Shown here piece by piece: positions 6,137 to 12,537 of a stretch of DNA of 15,512 nt. The DNA is from Bacteroidia bacterium (GTDB lineage: Bacteria > Bacteroidota > Bacteroidia > Bacteroidales > Prolixibacteraceae): positions 1 to 15,512 of the forward strand of contig JANYJT010000230.1 in assembly GCA_025358395.1 (NCBI GenBank), in the 5' to 3' direction. The notes under the pieces are model-generated. The model was not told the DNA's origin and searched no databases. It was given only the letters and a program-made list of their open reading frames with translations. Position numbers and translations under genes: made by a program. Each line of letters begins with the position of its first letter. Position 1 is the stretch's first letter.

Positions 6137-7666
6137 ATGTCGAGAAATAGGAAGAGAAAACTAATCGGGCTGATTTTTCTTGTTGGATTGATCATTGGCA
6201 TATTTCTCATCTGGGGGGCTGAAAAGGCACTCACCTATACCAATACGGATCAATATTGTGCCTCTTGTCACATCCATCCGCATGCCGAGGATTCCTGGAA
6301 AAAGTCGACCCATTTCTACAACAACAGCGGAGTCAAAATACATTGTGTGGAGTGCCACCTTCCCCCGAAAGGGAGCTTTAAATACCTGACGGTGAAGGCT
6401 AAAACCGGATTATCTGATCTTTACGGATTTTATTTTAAGGATAGCGCCTCTTTCAACTGGGAGGCAAAAAGAGAGTTGGAACATGCTTCAAAAATCGTGT
6501 ACAATGAGTCTTGTTTGAAATGTCACCAGACGCTCTTCTCCAAAGGACTTTCAGCCGAAGGCGGAACAGCCCACCTTTATTATGAGAACAATGCAGAAAA
6601 GCTGAAACTGCAATGCATCAACTGCCACCTCTACGTGGGGCACTTTAACCCCAATTATAAGCATCAGAAGATGCAGGGTTTACCTGTTGCCGCTACCTCC
6701 AAAGAGTTGTTCACTGCCCCAACAGCCATTACTTCTTTTTCGAAATTCAGGGAGCAGGTTCCAAATACAGCCATTTCTTTCAACATGGTTCCGGTCAAAG
6801 GAGGATCTTTCAAAATGGGCAGCGAGGAGTCGGAATCATTTAGAAACAAAGATGAAGGCCCTGTACGTCAGGTTACTGTCTCTTCCTTCTTCATGAGTGA
6901 AATTGAGGTGACGTGGGACGAATACTGGGCTTTTTATGCTTCGACCATGTCGGAGGGCCGGATCGATCCGACGATAGTCATGGAAAAAAATGCATCAAAT
7001 CCGGATGCCATCAGCGGACCAACGCCTCCGTTCGGCATTCCTGATCAGGGATGGGGAGGCGGCTCACGTCCGGCCATCACCATGACACACTATGCCGCAA
7101 AAACATATTGCCAATGGCTGTCAAAGGTCACCGGAAAGAAATACCGTCTACCGACTGAAGCCGAATGGGAATATGCCTGCCGCGGCGGAAGCGAGACCCC
7201 CTATTTCTTCAAGGGAGATCCGAAAAGATTTGTTGCCAAGGGATTGCGCAACAAGATATTCGGTGTCGACACAACCGGGATAAACACTTTTGTGGTCTAT
7301 CAGCTAAATTCGTCCTCGAAAACCCAGGAACCCTCGTTCGTAAAAGCCAATCCTTTCGGACTGAAAAATATGGCCGGTAATGTGGCTGAATATTGCTCTG
7401 ACTGGTATAGTCCGGATGCTTACAAATCATCAGGAAGCACCGTAACTGACCCCAAAGGACCTGAAACCGGCGAAGAGCATGTCGTCAGAGGCGGCAGTTA
7501 CAACTCCGATGCGGCAGCCGTGCGTTCTGCGGCCCGCGAGTTTACGCAAACTGTCAACTGGCTGAAAACCGACCCTCAACAGCCCAAGAGCATCTGGTGG
7601 TACTCCGATATCAAGGGAATTGGGTTCAGGGTGGTATGTGAAGCGGATTCAGTAAAGAAGGACTAG
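6137..7666 (+). CDS. Tetrahaem NrfH/NapC-like cytochrome fused to SUMF1 domain
   Basis: A 509-residue fusion. The N-terminus has a Lys/Arg-rich start and one membrane helix (about 9-27). Four CxxCH haem c sites follow: CASCH (41-45), CVECH (70-74), CLKCH (126-130) and CINCH (160-164). This layout fits the NapC/NrfH quinol-oxidising cytochromes. From about 215 a SUMF1/formylglycine-generating-enzyme-type domain begins (MVPVKGGSFKMGS, 217-229), with RLPTEAEWEYACRGG (337-351), NMAGNVAEYCSDWY (411-424), VVRGGSYNS (449-457) and the final GFRVVCE. The Cys pair that true oxygen-dependent formylglycine enzymes carry after RGGSY is absent (N456, S457), so that reaction is unlikely here. Both domains should face the periplasm. 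I infer that electrons from the quinone pool reach something bound by the SUMF1 domain; the substrate is unknown. Confidence 0.9.
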   Translation: MSRNRKRKLIGLIFLVGLIIGIFLIWGAEKALTYTNTDQYCASCHIHPHAEDSWKKSTHFYNNSGVKIHCVECHLPPKGSFKYLTVKAKTGLSDLYGFYFKDSASFNWEAKRELEHASKIVYNESCLKCHQTLFSKGLSAEGGTAHLYYENNAEKLKLQCINCHLYVGHFNPNYKHQKMQGLPVAATSKELFTAPTAITSFSKFREQVPNTAISFNMVPVKGGSFKMGSEESESFRNKDEGPVRQVTVSSFFMSEIEVTWDEYWAFYASTMSEGRIDPTIVMEKNASNPDAISGPTPPFGIPDQGWGGGSRPAITMTHYAAKTYCQWLSKVTGKKYRLPTEAEWEYACRGGSETPYFFKGDPKRFVAKGLRNKIFGVDTTGINTFVVYQLNSSSKTQEPSFVKANPFGLKNMAGNVAEYCSDWYSPDAYKSSGSTVTDPKGPETGEEHVVRGGSYNSDAAAVRSAAREFTQTVNWLKTDPQQPKSIWWYSDIKGIGFRVVCEADSVKKD

Positions 7667-7895
7667 GAGACGGGGAGAAGAAAGACGGGGCGACTGGGCG
7701 ACGGGGAGAGGGGGCGAGTGGTTAAACCAAGAGAAATTGTTAACAACGAAGACAGATTGTGAACAACGAATAGTGAAAAGTGAACAGTGAATGGAAATGC
7801 GAATCGATCCATGTGCGTAAAGGATAACGATGAATTTTAAAAATGTGAAAATGTGCACTTCTCTCATAACTCATATCTTATAACTCATAACTAAT
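7667..7895. repeat. Spacer with three different short-word arrays
   Basis: Directly after the stop codon comes an array of GACGGGG-like words (about 7669-7722: GACGGGGA, GACGGGGC, GACTGGGC, GACGGGGA). Then comes a stretch of TTGTTAACAACGAA/TTGTGAACAACGAA and TGAAAAG, TGAACAG, TGAATGG words (about 7737-7795). Next to the following gene lies a run of 7-mers TCATAAC, TCATATC, TTATAAC, TCATAAC (7864-7891). No inverted partner arms and no GGAGTCCC core are seen here. No gene is supported. Confidence 0.7.
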
Positions 7896-7945
7896 TTTAT
7901 ATCTTTATAAAGATTTTCACTTCAACAAAATAACAAACCAACATT

Positions 7946-9334
7946 ATGAGCAAAAATTCAGTAAACAGAAGAGATTTTTTCAAGAGTGCCGCTGTTGTCG
8001 GTGCGGCAAGTACATTGGGAGCAGGGACCATTCTTTCCTCCTGCAGCGGAGGCGATAAAACTCCGGCTCTTGTACCTTTGGCCAGTCTGGCCAATGCTTA
8101 TATTCCTGAACTTGCAGATTATGCAAATGATGGCAAGCCCCTACGTGCGGGAGTGATCGGATGTGGAGGCAGAGGTACGGGTGCCGCCGCCAATTTCCTT
8201 AACGCAGGACCAAATATTCAAATTGTCGCATTGGGTGACCTTTTCCAGGATCGCATCGACGGTTGCCGCAAGATGCTGAAAGATAAATTCAAAGTTGAAG
8301 TACCCGATGCCAAATGTTTCACCGGTTTCGACAACTACAAACAAGTCCTGGCAGCAGATATCGACCTCGTTATCATTGCAACACCTCCTGCATTTCGTCC
8401 GGCTCATTTCGAAGCTGCAGTAGAAGCAGGTAAACACGTATTTTTGGAAAAACCACTTTGTGTTGACGGACCGGGAGCACGCTCCATCATGGCCACAGCC
8501 AAAAAAGCCGAATCTCAGGGCTTGGTAGTTGTCACAGGCACCCAGCGTCACCACCAGCGCAAATATGTTGAGTCGTTCAAACAGATTCAGGCAGGCATGA
8601 TAGGTGAAATCGTCTCCGGTACAGTGTACTGGAACCAATCCATGCTTTGGTACAGAAACCGTGAAAACGGTTGGAGCGACATGGAATTGATGGTCCGCGA
8701 CTGGGTTAACTGGAAATGGCTTTCGGGCGACCATATTGTTGAGCAACACGTTCACAACCTGGATGTTTTCAACTGGTTTACCGGTAAAAAACCTGTTAAA
8801 TGCGTTGGTTTTGGTGCCCGCCAGAGAAGACTGACAGGCGACCAATATGATATGTTCAGTGTTGATTATGAATATGAAGGCGGAGTTCGTCTGCACAGCA
8901 TGTGCCGTCAGATCGATGGTTGCAAGAACAACGTTTCTGAGTTTATCCAGGGTACAAGAGGTTCATGGACAAGCGCCGGTGCGGGTGGTAACCACGAAAT
9001 AAAAGACCTGGCCGGTAACGTAGTCTGGAAAACGGATGGTGAGAAGGAGAAGGTGGAGCACAAACAAACCGATCCTTATACCCTCGAGCATGTGGATTTC
9101 ATCAACCATATCCGTGCCAACAAACCGCTTAACCAGGCCGTCGAAACAGCCATTTCCTGTCTGACAGCCATCATGGGCCGCGAATCTGCCTACACCGGTG
9201 GTGAAGTGAAGTATGATGACCTATTCAACTCTGCTGTCAGCCTTATGCCGGCAAAACTGGAATTGGGAGCATATGACCTCAAAGCATATACCGTTCCTGT
9301 ACCCGGGAAACCGAAGGAGGAGAAGAAAGGATAA
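7946..9334 (+). CDS. Gfo/Idh/MocA oxidoreductase, Tat-exported lipoprotein
   Basis: A 462-residue NAD(P)-type oxidoreductase of the Gfo/Idh/MocA family. The N-terminus has a twin-arginine signal (NRRDFFK, 7-13), a hydrophobic stretch and a lipobox LSSC (30-33), so the protein probably folds with cofactor in the cytoplasm and is exported as a lipoprotein. The Rossmann motif is GVIGCGGRGTG (69-79), the cofactor-site motif EKP is at 168-170, and GDHIVEQHVHNLD (about 266-278) carries the candidate catalytic His. Such proteins oxidise sugars or sugar derivatives; some Tat-exported relatives (GH109) use tightly bound NAD for glycoside cleavage, but I cannot assign this one to GH109. The Lys/Glu-rich C-terminal tail (PKEEKKG) overlaps the arm of the repeat at 9327. 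Two related pathway genes lie downstream. Confidence 0.92.
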   Translation: MSKNSVNRRDFFKSAAVVGAASTLGAGTILSSCSGGDKTPALVPLASLANAYIPELADYANDGKPLRAGVIGCGGRGTGAAANFLNAGPNIQIVALGDLFQDRIDGCRKMLKDKFKVEVPDAKCFTGFDNYKQVLAADIDLVIIATPPAFRPAHFEAAVEAGKHVFLEKPLCVDGPGARSIMATAKKAESQGLVVVTGTQRHHQRKYVESFKQIQAGMIGEIVSGTVYWNQSMLWYRNRENGWSDMELMVRDWVNWKWLSGDHIVEQHVHNLDVFNWFTGKKPVKCVGFGARQRRLTGDQYDMFSVDYEYEGGVRLHSMCRQIDGCKNNVSEFIQGTRGSWTSAGAGGNHEIKDLAGNVVWKTDGEKEKVEHKQTDPYTLEHVDFINHIRANKPLNQAVETAISCLTAIMGRESAYTGGEVKYDDLFNSAVSLMPAKLELGAYDLKAYTVPVPGKPKEEKKG

Positions 9335-9456
9335 AGGCTAAAGGTTAAAGGCTAAAGGCTAAAGGGAGGACGCACCAATCGGAATGGGTGCGTCCTTCTT
9401 TTTATACTAAGTCGGGAGTCCCTACTTTAGCCCTTAACCTTTAGCCTTTATCCTTA
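9327..9456. repeat. Intergenic inverted-arm element with AAAGGCT words
   Basis: The left arm (9327-9366) is a run of 7-mers AAAGGCT, AAAGGTT, AAAGGCT, AAAGGCT. The right arm is its inverse: 22 bases at 9327-9348 are perfectly complementary to 9434-9455. Between them lie a terminator hairpin (9361-9403) and the core GGAGTCCCTACTTTAG (9415-9430), shared with the elements at 4140 and 11337. The arms contain the stop codons of both flanking convergent genes: TAA 9332-9334 (plus) and TAA 9456-9454 (minus). Confidence 0.85.
9361..9403. terminator. Intrinsic terminator between convergent genes
   Basis: GGACGCACC (9368-9376) pairs with GGTGCGTCC (9387-9395) over a 10-nt loop. The stem extends outward with A-T, G-T and G-C pairs, and a T-run (9399-9403) follows on the plus strand. 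The complementary A-run at 9361-9363 is short, so it should act mainly for the plus-strand oxidoreductase gene. Confidence 0.85.
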
Positions 9457-9930
9457 TTTTATCTCAAAGTGTACCGGATCATGGTAGTTTCGGTAGCTTC
9501 CGCCCCAAAGCAATCCGTATTTCTCAGAGATTTTTACCACTCCGGTATTGCGCCAGTCTTTCTTTGAGTTGAATTTTTTCAGCCGGATCCTCCAAAGCCA
9601 GTTCTTTTGGAACAAATTGATGTCAATGGCTCTTCCCAGTACATGACGACTTTTGTTCGCGGAGGCATTTTTTGAGTTTTCCTGCAGAAGCTCTTTCTGC
9701 CTTTCTTTGGTTCTCAGTCCGCTGATGATCTCTACACTCCAATCTGTTTTTTCCTCAATATCGTCGATAAATTTGCTGAAAGTCCTGTAGCTCGCGGCAT
9801 TAACTTCTTCAATTTCACTCAGTCTATTCCAGTTGGTTATTTTGATTTTTACCCAAATGACTATACCAACCAACACCCACAGACAAAAGGTGACAATTAA
9901 AATCGATACAATGAGCTTTGTTCTCTTCAT
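9454..9930 (-). CDS. Membrane-anchored M15-type D,D/L,D-peptidase
   Basis: A 158-residue protein with one N-terminal membrane helix (about 6-28) and a periplasmic domain of the VanY / M15 peptidase type, which cleaves peptidoglycan peptides. The zinc ligands are visible: SRHVLGRAIDI (95-105), giving H96 and D103, and DPVHFE (151-156), giving H154. D151 sits where the catalytic acidic residue lies in this family. GLLWGG (139-144) before the last His is also typical. The domain is compact, like phage and cell-wall-remodelling L-Ala-D-Glu or D-Ala-D-Ala peptidases; exact bond specificity cannot be read. It stands alone on its strand between sugar-oxidation genes, so a functional link to them is not implied. 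Confidence 0.9.
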   Translation of the reverse strand: MKRTKLIVSILIVTFCLWVLVGIVIWVKIKITNWNRLSEIEEVNAASYRTFSKFIDDIEEKTDWSVEIISGLRTKERQKELLQENSKNASANKSRHVLGRAIDINLFQKNWLWRIRLKKFNSKKDWRNTGVVKISEKYGLLWGGSYRNYHDPVHFEIK

Positions 9931-10010
9931 TAAGAAATAGCAAATTCGTTAAGCCATCAGTTGATTGTCCGGTTTCGTCAGAAGCATTTTTGGAAACGCT
10001 GAAAATCCAC

Positions 10011-10018
10011 CAAAAATA
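10011..10018 (-). promoter_or_regulatory. Possible -7 element for the M15 peptidase gene
   Basis: Minus-strand TATTTTTG is a perfect TAnnTTTG match, 81 bases before the start codon at 9930. No clear -33 TTTG partner was found at the right distance. Confidence 0.3.
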
Positions 10019-10089
10019 TAAAACCATTTTAAGCAAGAACACCACTTACTGCCATCAAATTCCAAAATTTATCAACAAAATTTATCTTC

Positions 10090-10136
10090 ACTAAACTTTA
10101 GTCACTTTAGTTCACTTTAGCTCACTTTAGTCACTT
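10090..10136. repeat. Single-arm ACTTTAG word array
   Basis: Words CTTTAGTCA, CTTTAGTTCA, CTTTAGCTCA and CTTTAGTCA run from 10096 to 10134. The block AACTTTAGTCACTTTAG at 10094-10110 is identical to 4213-4229 in the right arm of the element at 4140-4258, and the identity continues for a few more bases. No inverted partner arm or GGAGTCCC core is seen nearby, so it may be a half element. It lies just upstream of the oxidoreductase gene at 10181. Confidence 0.75.
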
Positions 10137-10142
10137 TTTTCC

Positions 10143-10150
10143 TAACTTTA
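10143..10150 (+). promoter_or_regulatory. Possible -7 element for the 10181 gene
   Basis: TAACTTTA matches TAnnTTTG at seven of eight positions and lies 30 bases before the start codon, a sensible distance. No well-spaced -33 TTTG is present; the word array occupies that region. Confidence 0.35.
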
Positions 10151-10180
10151 TTCCCAAACTTTAATATCAAATCTAAAATC

Positions 10181-11335
10181 ATGAATAGAAAATTACGCAT
10201 GGGAATGGTCGGCGGAGGCAGTGATGCTTTTATTGGGGCTATCCACCGCTTGGCCGCTTTAATGGACAACCAAATTGAACTTGTATGCGGATGTTTCAGC
10301 ATCGACCCCGCTATTTCGCTCAGTTCGGGACTTTCCTACTATCTGCCGGAAAGCAGAATTTACAGTACCTACCGCGAGATGTTTGAAAAGGAGAAACTGC
10401 TTCCTGAAGGCGAGCGGATGGATTTTGTGACCATCGTCACCCCAAATTTCGCCCATTTCGAACCCGCCATGATGGCACTTGAAGGCGGATTCAACGTTGT
10501 GGTAGACAAGCCCATCACCTTCACACTGGACGAAGCCCTTGCTTTAAAGGCCAAGCTTCAGGAAACTGGACTCATCCTGGCACTCACCCATACTTATTCG
10601 GGTTATCCAGCCGTCAAGGAGGCCCGCGAACGCGTTCGCCGCGGTGATTTCGGCAAAATCAGAAAGATATTTGTCGAGTATCCCCAGGGATGGCTATCAT
10701 CCAAGCTGGAAGATACGGGGAATGCTCAGGCTTCCTGGCGCACAGACCCGAAAAGGTCAGGCAAAGCCGGCGCCATGGGAGATATTGGTACGCATGCCCA
10801 TCATCTTGCGGAATATGTTACCGGACTGAAAACTGTTGAGCTTTGCGCTGAGCTGAATGTCTTCGTACCCGGACGGCTTCTGGACGATGACGGCGCTGCC
10901 CTGATCCGTTTCGAAAATGGGGCAAAAGGTGTGTTGATGGCTACCCAGATTGCTGCCGGCGAAGAAAATGCCATTAGACTTAGGGTTTACGGCGACAAGG
11001 GCGGATTGGAATGGCTGCAGCATGAACCCAATACGCTTCTGGTTAAATGGGGCGACAGGCCAGCAGAGATCGTTCGTGTCGGCAACGGTTACATGAGCGA
11101 TATCGCCAAACACAACACCCGCACCCCCGGAGGCCACCCCGAAGGTTACCTGGAGGCTTTTGCCAACATCTACCGCAACTTCTCCCTCACCGTCAGGGCT
11201 AAGATGAACAAACAGCAGCCCAAGCCCGAGTGGCTCGATTTCCCGGGCGTCGAAGATGGAATCCGCGGGATGATGTTTATCGATGCGGTGGTGAAGGCCG
11301 GATATGATGACACGAAGAAATGGGTGAAGTTTTAA
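10181..11335 (+). CDS. Gfo/Idh/MocA family dehydrogenase, cytoplasmic
   Basis: A 384-residue oxidoreductase without a signal peptide. The Rossmann motif is [16 protein letters not shown] (8-23). The usual EKP motif is DKP (109-111). [14 protein letters not shown] (200-213) carries the candidate catalytic His, and [16 protein letters not shown] is typical of the C-terminal beta-sheet domain. The family oxidises or reduces a carbon of sugars, inositols or glycosides with NAD(P). The TIM-barrel isomerase-like gene follows on the same strand after 160 bases. Together with the Tat-exported homologue upstream, this fits a pathway that oxidises a sugar or glycoside (for example at C3) and then isomerises or cleaves it. 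That pathway role is inference; the substrate cannot be read. Confidence 0.92.
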   Translation: MNRKLRMGMVGGGSDAFIGAIHRLAALMDNQIELVCGCFSIDPAISLSSGLSYYLPESRIYSTYREMFEKEKLLPEGERMDFVTIVTPNFAHFEPAMMALEGGFNVVVDKPITFTLDEALALKAKLQETGLILALTHTYSGYPAVKEARERVRRGDFGKIRKIFVEYPQGWLSSKLEDTGNAQASWRTDPKRSGKAGAMGDIGTHAHHLAEYVTGLKTVELCAELNVFVPGRLLDDDGAALIRFENGAKGVLMATQIAAGEENAIRLRVYGDKGGLEWLQHEPNTLLVKWGDRPAEIVRVGNGYMSDIAKHNTRTPGGHPEGYLEAFANIYRNFSLTVRAKMNKQQPKPEWLDFPGVEDGIRGMMFIDAVVKAGYDDTKKWVKF

Positions 11336-11336
11336 G

Positions 11337-11459
11337 AAGTACTTAGAGTACTTAGAGTTTGGAGTACTTAAAGTTAGGGACTCCTTAGATATGAACCATA
11401 CGACGAAATGCTTTTTATCACTCTAAGTACTTGAAGTACTCTAAGTATTCTAAGTACTT
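11337..11459. repeat. Intergenic inverted-arm element with GTACTTAGA words
   Basis: Left-arm words GTACTTAGA, GTACTTAGA, GTTTGGA, GTACTTAAA (11339-11372) start right after the stop codon at 11333-11335. The right arm (about 11420-11459) is an imperfect inverse, with one early substitution and a 2-base length difference. The core, in reverse orientation (TAAAGTTAGGGACTCC, 11369-11384), equals GGAGTCCCTAACTTTA, the same as in the elements at 4140 and 9327. It separates two probably co-functional genes. Confidence 0.83.
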
Positions 11460-11495
11460 TTTCAATAATCGAACTATCTATAAATTATATCAACC

Positions 11496-12491
11496 ATGAA
11501 AAGACCCGTTACGCTATTTACCGGCCAGTGGGCCGATTTGACCCTTGAGGAAGTTTGCAAAAAGGCCGTGGCCTTTGGTTACGACGGACTCGAACTTGCC
11601 TGCTGGGGTGACCATATCGAAGTCGACAAGGCAGATCAGGCCTATTGCGATGCCAAACTGGCCTTGCTGAAAAAATACAATCTGAAACTCTTCGCCATCT
11701 CTACGCACCTCGTAGGTCAGGCCGTCTGTGATAACGCCGATATCCGCCACCGGGGAATGCTTTCAGACGAGATCTGGGGAGATGGAAATCCCGAAGGTAT
11801 CCGCCAAAGGGCTGCCGCGAACATCATCAAGACCGGAGAAGTTGCCAAAATGCTTGGCTTGAAAGTTGTCAACGGTTTCACCGGAAGCTCCATCTGGCAT
11901 CTGAACTACTCTTTCCCTGCCGTTTCTCAGGAGATGATCCAGGCCGGCTTCGATGACTTTGCCAGGCGCTGGACTCCAATTCTGGATGCTTACCAGAAGA
12001 TGGGCGTAAGATATGCCCTGGAAGTGCACCCTACCGAGATCGCCTTCGATATCGAGACAGCCCGCAGGGCGGTCGCTGCAGTCAACAACCATCCTGCCTT
12101 CGGATTTAATTTTGATCCGAGTCATTTTGGGTACCAGGGAGTGGATTACACCAAATTCATCTATGTTTTTGCCGAAAGAATATTCCATGTGCACATGAAG
12201 GATGTTTCGTGGAATGAGTATCCGGGTACTTCGGGTGTTTTTGGCGGTCATCTGGATTTTGGCGACAGCCGCAGATACTGGAATTTCAGGAGTGTCGGCC
12301 GCGGGCGGATCAACTTCGAGAACATCATCCGTGCCCTAAACGACATCAGCTACAACGGACCTCTTTCCGTCGAATGGGAAGACAGCGGCATGGACCGCGA
12401 AATGGGTGCCGCCGAGTCGTGCGCCTTTGTGAAAAGGATCGATTTCTCGCCGAGTTCATTGGCATTCGATGCCGCATTCAGCAAAGAATAG
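11496..12491 (+). CDS. TIM-barrel sugar isomerase/epimerase or lyase
   Basis: A 331-residue protein of the sugar phosphate isomerase/epimerase (xylose-isomerase-like, AP-endonuclease 2) TIM-barrel family. Barrel strands are recognisable: [12 protein letters not shown] (28-39), LFAISTHL (65-72), [13 protein letters not shown] (173-185), GFNFDPSHF (203-211), [10 protein letters not shown] (230-239) and LSVEWEDSG (290-298). The usual divalent-metal ligands would be E176, D207, H233 and E293. Members isomerise keto-sugars, epimerise, or eliminate aglycones from 3-keto-glycosides. The neighbouring Gfo/Idh/MocA dehydrogenase makes the last kind of reaction attractive, but this is inference. No leader signal is present, so it is cytoplasmic. 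It ends at a strong terminator. Confidence 0.92.
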   Translation: MKRPVTLFTGQWADLTLEEVCKKAVAFGYDGLELACWGDHIEVDKADQAYCDAKLALLKKYNLKLFAISTHLVGQAVCDNADIRHRGMLSDEIWGDGNPEGIRQRAAANIIKTGEVAKMLGLKVVNGFTGSSIWHLNYSFPAVSQEMIQAGFDDFARRWTPILDAYQKMGVRYALEVHPTEIAFDIETARRAVAAVNNHPAFGFNFDPSHFGYQGVDYTKFIYVFAERIFHVHMKDVSWNEYPGTSGVFGGHLDFGDSRRYWNFRSVGRGRINFENIIRALNDISYNGPLSVEWEDSGMDREMGAAESCAFVKRIDFSPSSLAFDAAFSKE

Positions 12492-12492
12492 C

Positions 12493-12529
12493 AGATCAAA
12501 AAAGGCCCCGAAAGGGCCTTTTTTGATCT
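12493..12529. terminator. Strong bidirectional intrinsic terminator
   Basis: Sixteen bases (AGATCAAAAAAGGCCC, 12493-12508) pair perfectly with 12514-12529 across the loop CGAAA. The GC core is flanked by A6 on one side and T6 on the other, so it serves both convergent genes. Confidence 0.93.
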
Positions 12530-12537
12530 TTGTACTT

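Noticed and set aside
6137..7666. Active formylglycine-generating enzyme for sulfatases
   Set aside because: The Cys pair expected after RGGSY is missing and no sulfatase gene is in the window.
8141..8896. Long 251-codon minus-strand frame inside the Tat oxidoreductase
   Set aside because: It is antisense to a gene with full family motifs, and its Cys/Phe/His-rich translation fits a shadow of codon bias.
7946..9334. GH109 alpha-N-acetylgalactosaminidase
   Set aside because: Same fold and Tat export, but I could not find GH109-specific motifs with confidence; the general family name is safer.
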